DNA of 64,000 bases from Romboutsia lituseburensis (GTDB lineage: Bacteria; Bacillota; Clostridia; Peptostreptococcales; Peptostreptococcaceae), in the NCBI RefSeq assembly GCF_024723825.1, contig NZ_JANQBQ010000001.1, forward strand, positions 1,798,001 through 1,862,000. Reading direction: 5' to 3'. Each line of letters starts with the position of its first letter. Within the stretch, counting starts at the first letter, position 1. This document shows positions 53,338 to 62,766 of the stretch, in pieces. The position numbers and the translations under genes are program-made. The notes beneath the pieces are model-generated. The model was given only the letters and a program-made list of their open reading frames with translations. It was not told the DNA's origin and made no database searches.

Positions 53338-55680
53338 CTATTGTTCATATAAGTACATAAGTATTTCTACATTTATATTTCTATTTATATTTTCAAACAT
53401 ATCAAAAGCTTCTACTGTATATTCTTTAACTGGATCTTTTTGACCTATTGCTTGTAAAGTTATAGTTTTTTGCAATTGATCTAATGTATCTATATGATCT
53501 ACCCAATATGAATCTACTACTTTTAGAAGTACTAATCTTTCATAGTCTCTCATATAGCTATTACCTTTTCTATCTTCTATTTCTTGATACTTTGATTGTA
53601 CTATATCATAAGTTATATCTTTTAATGTATCTATATCTACATTATCTATCTCTAATTCATTTAACCTAAATACTTCTTTTATATATTTTTTATAATCATC
53701 TGTTATATATTCTATGCCTTCTTCAGTTTCTTTTACCTTTACGTATTTTTCAAACGCTTCTTTTATTACTGATTTTTCTATCCCTTTTATAACGCTTCTT
53801 ATATCTTCACCTAAAAGTACTTTTTTTCTATCTTTATATATAAGGTTTCTTTGTTTGTTTATAACATCATCATATTTTAATACTTCTTTTCTTATCCCAA
53901 AGTTTTTAGATTCTAGATTTTTTTGCGCTGTTTCTACTGATTTTTTTATATATTTATTATCTATAACTGTATTATCTTCTAATTTTTCACCTATTTTTTG
54001 AACTTTAGATCCTGCATATAGTCTCATAAGTTCATCTTCTAAACTAACATAAAACTGTGAAACACCAGGGTCTCCTTGACGACCAGCTCTACCTTTTAGC
54101 TGATTATCAATTCTTCTATTTTCATGTTTTTCAGTTCCTATTACATATAATCCCCCGAGAGATTTTATTTTTTCTTCTTCATCCTTATCTCCTGCACCTA
54201 AAGATATATCTGTTCCTCTCCCCGCCATGTTAGTTGCTATTGTTATAGCGTTTAACTTACCTGCTTTTGCTATAATTTGTGCTTCTTTTTCATCATTTTT
54301 AGCATTTAATACTTCATGTGGTAATCCTCTCAAATCAAGTAAATATGAAAGTATTTCTGACTTTTCTACTGATGCAGTTCCTGCTAGTATTGGTTGACCT
54401 GTTTGATGTATTTTTTCTATTTGTTTTACTATTGCTTTAAATTTAGCAACTTCCCCTTTGTATATAACATCTTCTAGATCTATTCTTTGTATAGGTTTAT
54501 TAGTAGGTATCTGTATAACACTCATTTTATAAGTTGATTCAAACTCTTGTTCTTCTGTTTTAGCTGTACCTGTCATTCCAGATAACTTATTGTACATTCT
54601 AAAATAATTTTGATACGTTATACTTGCTAATGTTTTTGATTCTGCTTGAATTTCTACATCTTCTTTAGCTTCTATTGCTTGGTGTAAGCCTTCTGAGAAT
54701 CTTCTACCTTCCATTACTCTTCCTGTAAATTCATCTACTATTTCCACTTTACCTTCTCTAACAACATAATCTACATCTCTTGTCATTAGTATATCTGCTC
54801 TTAATGCTTGGTTTACGTGGTGATATGTTTCCATATTTTCTAAATCCATAAGATTATCCATTTTATAAAATTGTTCTGCTTTTTTTATTCCTAATTCTGT
54901 TAATGATATAGTTTTATCTTTTTCATCATATATATAGTCCTCTGGTAATAACATTTTTATAAATATATTTGCTAATCTAAATGGCAATTCATCTTGATCT
55001 ACTTGCCCCGATATTATAAGTGGAGTTCTAGCTTCATCTATTAATATAGAGTCTATTTCATCTACTATTGCAAAATTTAGTTCCCTTTGAACCGTCTCTT
55101 GTTTATCCATTACCATGTTATCTTTTAAATAATCAAATCCGTACTCATTATTAGTTCCATATGTTATATCACATTGATATTGTAATTTTCTTTCTAATGG
55201 ATCTTGACCGTGTAATATTACACCTACTGTAAGTCCCATGAAATTATATATAGGCTCCATTATCTCTTTATCACGTTTTGCTAAGTAATCATTTACAGTT
55301 ACAACATGTACACCGTTACCAGTAAGAGCATTTAGATATACTGGTGCTACTCCTACTAGTGTTTTACCTTCACCTGTTTTCATCTCTGCAATATTACCTC
55401 TATGAAGTACTAGACCTCCTATTAACTGAACTCTATATTGTCTCATACCTAGCACTCTTTTCGATGCTTCTCTTATAACAGCAAATGCTTCTACTAATAT
55501 ATCCTCTAGAGTTTCTCCACTTTCTAACCTTTTTTTGAATTCATTAGTTTTTAATTTTAACTCTTTGTCACTAAGTTGTGAAATATTTGCTTCTAAATCA
55601 TCTATTTTATCTACTATATTATTTAATTCTTTAAGTTCTTTTTTATCCGCAACATTAAATACATCATCTAATTTAACCAT
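53338..55680 (-). CDS. secA2: Accessory preprotein translocase ATPase SecA2
   Basis: 780 residues. The SecA motor motifs are present: Walker A MKTGEGKTLVG (about 99-109), VDEIDSILIDEARTPLIISG (about 205-224), TGTAKTEEQEF, TNMAGRGTDI and GRAGRQGDPG. It ends at the helical domain (NVEILMYLYEQ) without the C-terminal Cys-rich zinc tail of housekeeping SecA. The length matches C. difficile SecA2, which exports S-layer and related proteins. It lies between two SLH protein genes and directly upstream of the likely S-layer gene. ATG start with CGGAGGATT. Confidence 0.92.
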   Translation of the reverse strand: MVKLDDVFNVADKKELKELNNIVDKIDDLEANISQLSDKELKLKTNEFKKRLESGETLEDILVEAFAVIREASKRVLGMRQYRVQLIGGLVLHRGNIAEMKTGEGKTLVGVAPVYLNALTGNGVHVVTVNDYLAKRDKEIMEPIYNFMGLTVGVILHGQDPLERKLQYQCDITYGTNNEYGFDYLKDNMVMDKQETVQRELNFAIVDEIDSILIDEARTPLIISGQVDQDELPFRLANIFIKMLLPEDYIYDEKDKTISLTELGIKKAEQFYKMDNLMDLENMETYHHVNQALRADILMTRDVDYVVREGKVEIVDEFTGRVMEGRRFSEGLHQAIEAKEDVEIQAESKTLASITYQNYFRMYNKLSGMTGTAKTEEQEFESTYKMSVIQIPTNKPIQRIDLEDVIYKGEVAKFKAIVKQIEKIHQTGQPILAGTASVEKSEILSYLLDLRGLPHEVLNAKNDEKEAQIIAKAGKLNAITIATNMAGRGTDISLGAGDKDEEEKIKSLGGLYVIGTEKHENRRIDNQLKGRAGRQGDPGVSQFYVSLEDELMRLYAGSKVQKIGEKLEDNTVIDNKYIKKSVETAQKNLESKNFGIRKEVLKYDDVINKQRNLIYKDRKKVLLGEDIRSVIKGIEKSVIKEAFEKYVKVKETEEGIEYITDDYKKYIKEVFRLNELEIDNVDIDTLKDITYDIVQSKYQEIEDRKGNSYMRDYERLVLLKVVDSYWVDHIDTLDQLQKTITLQAIGQKDPVKEYTVEAFDMFENINRNINVEILMYLYEQ

Positions 55681-55744
55681 TTTAATCCTCCGTTCATATT
55701 TTTGCTAACTTCTATATTATACATCAATTTTTTATAAAAAAATA

Positions 55745-55790
55745 AACTAATTTTATCCCATATCATTTATTATATGGAATAAAATTAGTT
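55745..55790 (-). terminator. Terminator of the SLH protein gene at 55825
   Basis: Nineteen-base stem with one mismatch, AACTAATTTTAT..CCATAT against ATATGG..ATAAAATTAGTT, and T7 on the minus strand; it separates this gene from secA2. Confidence 0.88.
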
Positions 55791-55824
55791 ATATTTTCAC
55801 CTTCAACTAATTTTATATTCTATT

Positions 55825-57012
55825 TTACTTTATTCTACTTAGTATGACTACTGCTTCTGCTCTCGTCATTGATGATTTTGGTTCTAATGTCGTAGGTGTT
55901 TTTCCACTTATATACCCATTTTCTACAACTGCTTCTAATGAAGTTTGTGCCCACTCAGATACTTGGTCATAATCTGTGTATTGTTTTATCTTATCATAAT
56001 CACTATCACTTATTTTTTTGTAATTAGCAACCATAACAGCTGCCTCTTCTCTTGTTATTTTATCATCTGGATTAAACTCTTCATCTGATTTACCTTTACA
56101 GATTCCATTTGTTACTGCTATATCTATATTTTCTTTTGCCCAGTGATTTTGTGTGTCGTTAAATACTTTTCCACTTCCTCCTGTTATAGCAAACACTCTA
56201 TTGAATATAGATACAAACTCAGCTCTTGTAATAGAACCATCTGGTTTAAATGTCCCATCTTCGTATCCATTTGTGTATCCTTTATTTACAAAATCTCTTA
56301 TTTGAGTTTCTGCCCAGTGATTGTCTACATCTGGATATGATGGCTGTACTTGCATGCTCCACTCAACATTCCTATTTGTCATATAAACCTCTATTATATT
56401 CATACCTTCCTTGACATCAACTTTTACTCTTTGTGTAGTTTTATCTCCCTCTAGATACAGTAACTCTTTGCTTAATTCTCCGTCCTTGTTTATTAAGTTT
56501 ATTACTGCAGATTCTTCTTCGCTCCCCTTATTATCTTTAAATATAATATTTATATTTAGTGTTTGATTTTTTTTCGAATTAAACACTATTACATCATCAT
56601 TGTTACCACTTGCTTCAAACATTTCATCTTCTATTGGTGTTATATTTTGAGTATAGTATATTTCCCATGGTTCATAGTATGTATGTCCTTGAGGATAATT
56701 TTCCTTTATTTTAAAGTACCATTGACCTTGTTGATTTATATTTAGTATAATTTTTGATTTATTATCTTGTACACTATTACTTGTCAGAGTATATACATGT
56801 TCATTGTTTGGGTTGTATACTTCTATTTCACCTCTTAGGCTTACATCTAGTAATAAAGCTCCTCGTTGCAAGTTTACTTTTTGGCTATCTTCTAGCTTAT
56901 TTGTAAAATTATAATCTTGGCTTGCAGCTTCAACACGTATAACATTGCTAGTACATATTGTTATTAACAATGCTAAAACTAACACCATTGATTTTTTTAT
57001 TTTTAATCTCAT
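55825..57012 (-). CDS. SLH-anchored surface protein with N-terminal beta domains
   Basis: 395 residues. Signal peptide about 1-29 (ends VEAAS). The region about 30-225 is made of short beta strands (LLDVSLRGEIEVYNPNNEHVYTL, QGQWYFKIKENYP, NQTLNINIIF) and may be two pre-peptidase-C-like or Ig-like domains. Three SLH repeats follow (about 230-395; ITRAEF, TREEAAVM, MTRAEAVVILSRIK). No catalytic motif is seen, so it is probably structural or ligand-binding. ATG start with AAAAGGAGAA. It is immediately upstream of secA2. Confidence 0.8.
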   Translation of the reverse strand: MRLKIKKSMVLVLALLITICTSNVIRVEAASQDYNFTNKLEDSQKVNLQRGALLLDVSLRGEIEVYNPNNEHVYTLTSNSVQDNKSKIILNINQQGQWYFKIKENYPQGHTYYEPWEIYYTQNITPIEDEMFEASGNNDDVIVFNSKKNQTLNINIIFKDNKGSEEESAVINLINKDGELSKELLYLEGDKTTQRVKVDVKEGMNIIEVYMTNRNVEWSMQVQPSYPDVDNHWAETQIRDFVNKGYTNGYEDGTFKPDGSITRAEFVSIFNRVFAITGGSGKVFNDTQNHWAKENIDIAVTNGICKGKSDEEFNPDDKITREEAAVMVANYKKISDSDYDKIKQYTDYDQVSEWAQTSLEAVVENGYISGKTPTTLEPKSSMTRAEAVVILSRIK

Positions 57013-57137
57013 CTCTTTCTCCTTTTCTTATTTTTACGATTTAGCATTTTTGCTCTTATTATGTATATTAACATACTTTTATGTCTAAAATAAAGATTTT
57101 TGTAAATTTATTCTGAATTATGTAAACTTTTCCATAA

Positions 57138-57174
57138 AAAAGAACTATTATTTTTTAATCATAATAGTTCTTTT
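57138..57174 (-). terminator. Terminator downstream of the split amidase locus
   Basis: Fourteen-base perfect stem AAAAGAACTATTAT/ATAATAGTTCTTTT. Its place after the distal half suggests the whole locus is one transcription unit. Confidence 0.88.
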
Positions 57175-57193
57175 AAAATCTTTATTTTTTTAA

Positions 57194-58045
57194 TTAATCT
57201 AAAATACCATTTACAATGGCATCTGCTATTATGTCATACGCTTGTTCACCTTTTGCTATAAACTTATCCATATCATTTTGATTTGTTATAAAACAAGCTT
57301 CTACTAAAATGCCTGGCATATTAGTATTATTTAAAACATATAAATCTCCTTGAGGCTGCGCTCCTCTATTTTTAAACCCAAAGCTATTTGATAAATTATT
57401 TACTACTTTTTGAGCTATTTTACTAGACCCTTCTTTTGTGGAATAATATACTTCACTTCCATTTCCTACCCCATCATTAAAACTATTAAAATATATAGAT
57501 ACAAATTTACCTGCTTTATTTTTATTCGCTATATCTGATCTGTATTTTAGTTCATCACTTTGAGTATATCTTCCCTTTGGTAGTGTATTAACTACGTCAT
57601 ATCCTTTTGTTCTTAGTTTATATATTACTTTTTCTCCTACAGCTTTAGTCAGATAATCCTCACTATATGCTCCATTTATACTTCCTCTAGCCATAGGTCT
57701 ATGTACATTGTGTCCTATATCTACTGCTATTTTAGGCTTGACCATATTGTTAGCATTGTTTGATATTATTAATTTAACTTGTATATCCTCTACTACAGAA
57801 TCATTTCCTATTTGACCTGATATTATTCCGTCTTTTACCCACGATTGCCAACCTTGCCCTTTTAGCTTAGTTCTATAAAATATATGATAATTACTTTGAG
57901 CATTTTCTATAGACATTTTTACTGCTTCTATTGGTTTTTGACCTGTTGCCTGTGCTATAGTCCCGTCTGATCCATTTATTTCATTTCCATCACAATATAA
58001 AGTATAATTTACTTTAAAATCTCCATTTACACTTTTTAAACTCAT
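57194..58045 (-). CDS. Distal open frame of the split SLH amidase: Amidase_3 part
   Basis: 283 residues counted from an ATG at 58045 that has no ribosome site. About 1-95 forms a beta domain with GWQSWVKDGIISGQIG, like the clostridial hydrophobic ChW repeat. About 103-283 is an Amidase_3 domain: PKIAVDIGHNVHRP, YSEDYLTKAVGEKV, then VSIYFNSFND and LVEACFITNQ. The usual HGG after the first zinc His is altered to GHNVH, and SIHxN is SIYFN, so a metal-binding His may be missing and activity is doubtful. No signal peptide of its own. It is in the same frame as the SLH-SH3 frame upstream, separated by one TAA codon. Confidence 0.75.
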   Translation of the reverse strand: MSLKSVNGDFKVNYTLYCDGNEINGSDGTIAQATGQKPIEAVKMSIENAQSNYHIFYRTKLKGQGWQSWVKDGIISGQIGNDSVVEDIQVKLIISNNANNMVKPKIAVDIGHNVHRPMARGSINGAYSEDYLTKAVGEKVIYKLRTKGYDVVNTLPKGRYTQSDELKYRSDIANKNKAGKFVSIYFNSFNDGVGNGSEVYYSTKEGSSKIAQKVVNNLSNSFGFKNRGAQPQGDLYVLNNTNMPGILVEACFITNQNDMDKFIAKGEQAYDIIADAIVNGILD

Positions 58046-58135
58046 AGATGTTACAGTGTTATTTAAATTATTATTTATTGTAAATTGTATTTTATTTTGA
58101 TTTACATTTTGTACTTGTGATGTTATATCTGGATG

Positions 58136-59032
58136 TTAAGGTGTATCTATATTTATTGGTGTATATGGAACTTGTGGCAACGGCTTCTGAGATTGTCCTG
58201 ATGTTAGGTAACTTATACTAACGTATGCATATGTATTGTTATATTTTATTTTTGCCCATCCATTGTTTTCATCAACCACTTCTACTTTGCTTCCTTTTGG
58301 TAATGTTCCTAATTTTTCATAATTAGTTCCAGGTCCTTTTCTAACATTTACTATCGGATCACCCGTCGTGTACATTATTTTTGATGGTAGTGGATTTTCT
58401 GGTGTAGTTGGTTGATTCACTGGTATTCTAGATAAGATTGATACTGATTCTGCTCTTGTTATATTTGCCTTTGGTTTTATTGTATTATCTGAGTATCCCC
58501 CTATATATTTAGCTTCTAAAGCTCCCTCTACTGATGATTTCGCCCAGTTAGATATATTTTTTAAGTCTTTGTATTTGTTTATTTTATCATAGTTTGTGTC
58601 TTTATTTTTCTTTATATTAGTTATTATAACAGCTACTTCTTCTCTAGTTATTTGTTTATTTGGTCTAAATGTTTTGTCTTCATATCCTTTTATGTACCCT
58701 GCCTTTATAGCTATACATACATCATTATAAAACCATTGATTAGACTTAACATCTGTGAAGTCTGCACTTGTAATCTCTTTGTATCCAAATGTTTGGTTAA
58801 CTATTTTTATAAATTCAGCTCTTGTTATAGAATTTTCTGGCTTAAATGTATTATCACTATATCCTCCTATATACCCTTTATTTACGAAATCTTGTATAGT
58901 TTTTGCTGCCCAATGATCATTTTTTACATCTTCAAAACTTAGTGCATTAACAATATTAACTTGCATGGGCATTACCAAAATAGTTGTAGCTAATGCCACA
59001 TTTAAAACTTTTTTTATTTTTTTCTTCTTCAT
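58136..59032 (-). CDS. Proximal open frame of the split SLH amidase: SLH x3 plus SH3
   Basis: 298 residues. Signal peptide about 1-30 (VLNVALATTILVMPMQVNIVNA). Three SLH repeats fill about 31-205 (DHWAAKTIQDFVNKGYIGG, ITRAEF, TREEVAVI, ITRAESVSILSRI). A bacterial SH3 domain follows (about 222-285: DPIVNVRKGPGTNYEKLGTLPKGSKVEVV). It ends soon after in a Pro-rich linker, where an enzyme domain would be expected, at a TAA codon. ATG start with GGGGAGGG. Alone it would be a secreted wall-binding fragment. Confidence 0.85.
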   Translation of the reverse strand: MKKKKIKKVLNVALATTILVMPMQVNIVNALSFEDVKNDHWAAKTIQDFVNKGYIGGYSDNTFKPENSITRAEFIKIVNQTFGYKEITSADFTDVKSNQWFYNDVCIAIKAGYIKGYEDKTFRPNKQITREEVAVIITNIKKNKDTNYDKINKYKDLKNISNWAKSSVEGALEAKYIGGYSDNTIKPKANITRAESVSILSRIPVNQPTTPENPLPSKIMYTTGDPIVNVRKGPGTNYEKLGTLPKGSKVEVVDENNGWAKIKYNNTYAYVSISYLTSGQSQKPLPQVPYTPINIDTP

Positions 59033-59092
59033 TCTATTCCCTCCCCTATATTTAGATATTTTAATTATAGCAAATATTAAAACAATTAAAAT

Positions 59093-59124
59093 AAAAGCTA
59101 TATCATTTTGATGATATAGCTTTT
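59093..59124 (-). terminator. Terminator of the matrixin-SLH gene
   Basis: Fourteen-base perfect stem AAAAGCTATATCAT/ATGATATAGCTTTT with 4-base loop. Confidence 0.9.
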
Positions 59125-59139
59125 ATTTATTCAGTATTT

Positions 59140-60240
59140 TTATTTTATCCTACTTAAAGTTACTAGTGATTCTGCTCTTGTTATTTTATTTTGGGGTCTA
59201 AATGTATTATCAGAGTATCCACGCATATACCCCTTTTCTAAAACTCCTTCTACAGAGTTTTTAGCCCAATTTGATACATTATTTATATCTTGATATGCTA
59301 TTAATTTATCCATATTAGCATCTGCTATTTTAGTGTAATTAGATAGCATAGATGCAGCTTCTTCTCTAGTAATAAAATCATTCGGTTTAAATTCTTCTTT
59401 TGACACGCCCTTACATACCCCATTTGTTACAGCTTTATCTATTTCATATTTAGCCCAATGATTTTTTGTATCATTAAATACTACGCCACTTTCTTTAGTT
59501 AATCCAAATACATTATTAAATATCCTTACAAATTCAGCTCTAGTAATATTGTCCTCCGGTCTAAAAAAGTTTGTTGTCGTTACCCAACCTTTATCCATAG
59601 CAAATTTTATTTGTTCGTTTGCCCAATGATTTTGCCAATCATTTTTTTGTTTATATGCATATGCTAAGTTATATGTATCAACTTCTTTTAACTGACCATT
59701 AGCTGGTTTGTATTCAAGTATATATGGGCCCATAAGAGTTTTGTTTTCATATCCTTGTGGCTGATGGTCTAATCCAAAACTATGACCTAATTCATGCAGA
59801 GCTATTTCATCTATATGTTCTTTTGTATATCTATATTGTGATATAGAATATGCATTTAAATAGTTATCTGAAAACAGTAGTTTCCCTGGCTTATTATTTC
59901 CATTTTGGTATGACATTTTTGCTATACCTAACCATTCTTCTTTTGGACTACTACAAGAGCTTAATTGTATTAGTGCTTCTTCACTCGAATCAACTTTATT
60001 AAAACCAATTCCACTATTCGGTATCTGAGAAAATTTATTTATAGCATTTTGCCACGCATCTGTATGATGTACGTATCTAGATGTTGTATTAGTATTCATT
60101 TTATAAGTTACATTTTCATATGATTCTATTCTAAAATTATAAAATGCTCCATCTCCTCTGATTACATCTGCATATGATATTGTATTTGAATTCATTAATA
60201 TTATTATCCCTGCGATAAATGTACTTATTGTCTTTTTCAT
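59140..60240 (-). CDS. SLH-anchored matrixin-type zinc metalloprotease
   Basis: 366 residues. Signal peptide about 1-25. The catalytic zinc motif HELGHSFGLDH (HEXXHXXGXXH) is at about 154-164, followed by LMGPYI (a Met-turn-like LMG), typical of the matrixin/metzincin family. Three SLH repeats occupy about 205-366 (NHWANEQIKFAMDKGWVTT, ITRAEF, TREEAASM, ITRAESLVTLSRIK). The frame opens 10 codons earlier, but GGGGG six bases before the ATG at 60240 is the better start. It may cut host or surface proteins. It follows the 199-residue protein gene by 10 bp. Confidence 0.9.
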   Translation of the reverse strand: MKKTISTFIAGIIILMNSNTISYADVIRGDGAFYNFRIESYENVTYKMNTNTTSRYVHHTDAWQNAINKFSQIPNSGIGFNKVDSSEEALIQLSSCSSPKEEWLGIAKMSYQNGNNKPGKLLFSDNYLNAYSISQYRYTKEHIDEIALHELGHSFGLDHQPQGYENKTLMGPYILEYKPANGQLKEVDTYNLAYAYKQKNDWQNHWANEQIKFAMDKGWVTTTNFFRPEDNITRAEFVRIFNNVFGLTKESGVVFNDTKNHWAKYEIDKAVTNGVCKGVSKEEFKPNDFITREEAASMLSNYTKIADANMDKLIAYQDINNVSNWAKNSVEGVLEKGYMRGYSDNTFRPQNKITRAESLVTLSRIK

Positions 60241-60250
60241 ACTCAACCCC

Positions 60251-60850
60251 CTAATTTTTATAGTTGTCAACTATATCTTCTTTTATATTATTATAAATCT
60301 TGCATTCCTGCGGAGATTGAGGTATAAAATCTTGTTTTTTAACTTCATCAAAATACTTTATTTCTTTTGTTTGCTCTTTTACTTCATTTTCATTTGATAA
60401 ATTATATTTACCAAAACTTATTGATATAATTGTATATTGTTTGCCAAATTCTGTATCATTTTCTCTTAAAAAAAGTACATAGTCTTGATTTTCTATCATA
60501 GGGATATATCCCTCAATATTAGCAAAGTCCTTTTTCTCTATCTCAAATGGCTCTATTACAGATACAGTTTTTTTACCTATATTTCCTTTATATACTTCGT
60601 CTACTTTGAACTGTGAAATAGTTGAAGGACCTATAATATTTTTATCCTTATCTGCCTCTCTTTTTCCTGTAAATCTTCCTTGTACAATTATAGGACTTTT
60701 TTCCTTTAATTGCTCAAGATCTTGTGGTATTGCATAACTTGCGCTAAATGCTTGATCTTTGTTATATGAAACTTTATTATCTCTCTTAAACACTACAAAA
60801 GCACCTAATCCTATAGATAATATAGTTACCATGGTTATGATTTTTTTCAT
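60251..60850 (-). CDS. Membrane-anchored or secreted protein of unknown function, upstream of the metalloprotease
   Basis: 199 residues. An N-terminal hydrophobic segment (about 4-21) could be a signal anchor. The mature part has a pattern of strands, KSPIIVQGRFTGKRE...FKVDEVYKGNIGKKTVSVIEPFEI, that recurs in small secreted beta-barrel proteins, but no named family was recognised. No lipobox Cys or SLH repeat. ATG start with TGGGGGAAC. It is tightly coupled (10 bp) to the metalloprotease gene, so it could be its chaperone, inhibitor or substrate; this is only inference. Confidence 0.65.
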   Translation of the reverse strand: MKKIITMVTILSIGLGAFVVFKRDNKVSYNKDQAFSASYAIPQDLEQLKEKSPIIVQGRFTGKREADKDKNIIGPSTISQFKVDEVYKGNIGKKTVSVIEPFEIEKKDFANIEGYIPMIENQDYVLFLRENDTEFGKQYTIISISFGKYNLSNENEVKEQTKEIKYFDEVKKQDFIPQSPQECKIYNNIKEDIVDNYKN

Positions 60851-60926
60851 CTGTCTGTTCCCCCATTTTATAAAACTTTTTGTCTACTACAAAATAATAC
60901 CATTTGTGTTATTTTTTTTAAAGCAA

Positions 60927-60966
60927 AAAACACCTTAATTTGTAAATATATATATTAAGGTGTTTT
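60927..60966 (-). terminator. Terminator of the GHL10-SLH gene
   Basis: Thirteen-base stem AAAACACCTTAAT/ATTAAGGTGTTTT with a 14-base A/T loop, T-run on the minus strand. Confidence 0.85.
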
Positions 60967-60974
60967 GTATTCAT

Positions 60975-62642
60975 TTAATTGACTCTGCTTAATATAACTA
61001 CAGCTTCTGCTCTTGTTATATTATTCTTAGGCTTTATAGTATTATCACTATATCCACCTACGTATCCTTTTTCTATACTTCCTTCTACTGAAGGTTTAGC
61101 CCAATCAGATACCTCACCTGCATCATTATACTTACTTAGTTTATCTAAGTTAGCATCAGCTATCTTTTTATAGTTAGCTATCATAGTAGCAGCTTCTTCT
61201 CTTGTTATTAAATCATCTGGTTTAAATTCTGTTTCTGTTTTCCCGCTACATACTCCATTTGTTACTGCTATATCTATATCATGTTTTGCCCAATGATCTG
61301 CTGTATCTATAAATACTTTTTCACTTGAATTTGTAATATTAAATACACCATTTAATATTTTAACAAATTCAGCTCTTGTTATTGAATTGTCTGGTCTAAA
61401 TGTATTGTCTTCATATCCACCTACATATCCCTTTTCAATAAACGAAGCTATTGCCTCATATGCCCAATGATTTTTGATATCTATTATTGAAGTATTGTCT
61501 GATGGAGGATTATTTGATAAAAATGTTTTTATCTTATCTCTACATCCTTCTCTATTGTTAAGTATATCTATTGTTGTATAATACACACTTCCACTGACCT
61601 CATTATATTTAGTATTTATTTGTAGTTGCTTATCAATTTGAGTAGCTACTTCATCCTTATATATACCATGACCTATGTAAAGTTTTACATTTGTACCTTT
61701 AGCTACATTAGACCACCATTTTACAAGTGTTTCATAGTCAGCTGCTGAATGTCCAGTTTGCCAATAGATTTGTGGTACTATGTAGTCTACCATATTATTT
61801 TTTACCCACATTCTAGTATCTGCATAATCAGAGTAATAACTTTCATTTCCTCTTGTATCTGAACCATTTGAATCACTTGATTTATTTTTCCATATTCCAC
61901 TTGGACTCACCCCAAATAAAACAGATGGCTTTATTGATTTTACTTTAGATTTTACTTGAGATATCATATCATTGATATGACTTCTTCTTTCATTGGCTAC
62001 TTTACCATCCCTACCTTCACCTGCTGGTAATGGATATTTAGATGGATAGAAATAATCATCAAAGTGCACTCCATCAACATCATAATTAGATACTATTTCT
62101 GCTACTGTATCTACAATATGTTGTTTTACCTGTGGTAATTCTGGATTAAAATATAGCATGTTGTTATAATTAATTACCCAAGAAGGATTTTTTCTTGCTT
62201 GGTGATTAGGACTTAGCTTATTTACATCTGTACCTGTTGAAGTCGTTGATGCTCTATATGGATTTAACCATACATGAACTTTCATACCTCTTTTGTGTGC
62301 TTCTTGTAATACAAATTCAAGAGGATCATATCCGGGATCTTTACCTTGTGTTCCTGTTAATACTTTTGACCATGGATTTATGCTAGATTTGTATAAAGCA
62401 TCCCCTTCAGTTCTTGCTTGAAACATTACAGTGTCTATTCCTGTAGACTTTAAAGTGTCTAATATTTTTATCATTTCTTGTTTCTGTGATTGTGGACTGT
62501 TTTTTGCCTTAGGCCAATCTGCATTAAATACAGTAGTAATCCATGCTGCTTGCATATCTGTACTATTAGCATATATATTCGAGCTTATTCCCCCTACAGC
62601 AATCATACAAAACACCATCAAAAACGCTAATATTTTTTTCAT
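60975..62642 (-). CDS. SLH-anchored GHL10-family (DUF187) glycoside hydrolase
   Basis: 555 residues. Signal peptide about 1-25. The GHL10/YngK-type TIM-barrel domain covers about 30-365: MQAAWITTVFNADWP, TVMFQARTEGDALYKS, GMKVHVWLNPYRAS, VDGVHFDDYFYPS, VSPSGIWKN and YIVPQIYWQ. Three SLH repeats follow (about 382-555; ITRAEF, TREEAATM, NITRAEAVVILSRVN). It probably cuts a wall or extracellular glycan; the family's exact substrates are poorly known. ATG start with AAAAGGAGATT. It has its own terminator, so it is monocistronic. Confidence 0.92.
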   Translation of the reverse strand: MKKILAFLMVFCMIAVGGISSNIYANSTDMQAAWITTVFNADWPKAKNSPQSQKQEMIKILDTLKSTGIDTVMFQARTEGDALYKSSINPWSKVLTGTQGKDPGYDPLEFVLQEAHKRGMKVHVWLNPYRASTTSTGTDVNKLSPNHQARKNPSWVINYNNMLYFNPELPQVKQHIVDTVAEIVSNYDVDGVHFDDYFYPSKYPLPAGEGRDGKVANERRSHINDMISQVKSKVKSIKPSVLFGVSPSGIWKNKSSDSNGSDTRGNESYYSDYADTRMWVKNNMVDYIVPQIYWQTGHSAADYETLVKWWSNVAKGTNVKLYIGHGIYKDEVATQIDKQLQINTKYNEVSGSVYYTTIDILNNREGCRDKIKTFLSNNPPSDNTSIIDIKNHWAYEAIASFIEKGYVGGYEDNTFRPDNSITRAEFVKILNGVFNITNSSEKVFIDTADHWAKHDIDIAVTNGVCSGKTETEFKPDDLITREEAATMIANYKKIADANLDKLSKYNDAGEVSDWAKPSVEGSIEKGYVGGYSDNTIKPKNNITRAEAVVILSRVN

Positions 62643-62722
62643 TTTCTCAATCTCCTTTTAGCTTTATAGATGTTATTATAGATTTTATACATAGTAAATT
62701 TTATCATTTTTTGTATAAAAAT

Positions 62723-62766
62723 AAAAGAAAAAGGATATATTCTTTCGATTATATCCTTTTTCTTTT
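62723..62766 (-). terminator. Terminator of the amidase-SH3-SLH gene
   Basis: Seventeen-base stem AAAAGAAAAAGGATATA/TATATCCTTTTTCTTTT, overlapping the gene's stop codon region. Confidence 0.9.

Larger units (their letters stand above)
57194..59032 (-). pseudogene. SLH-SH3-ChW-Amidase_3 gene interrupted by an in-frame TAA
   Basis: The frames 58136-59032 and 57194-58045 lie in the same reading phase, and the 30 codons between them are open apart from the single TAA at 58136-58138. Read through, they give a 612-residue protein: signal peptide, three SLH repeats, SH3 domain, linker, ChW-like domain and amidase. A single base change (for example CAA to TAA) would explain this. The second half has no ribosome site or signal peptide. 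It could be a recent nonsense mutation, a sequencing error, or programmed readthrough (context CCT-TAA-CAT). Confidence 0.75.
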
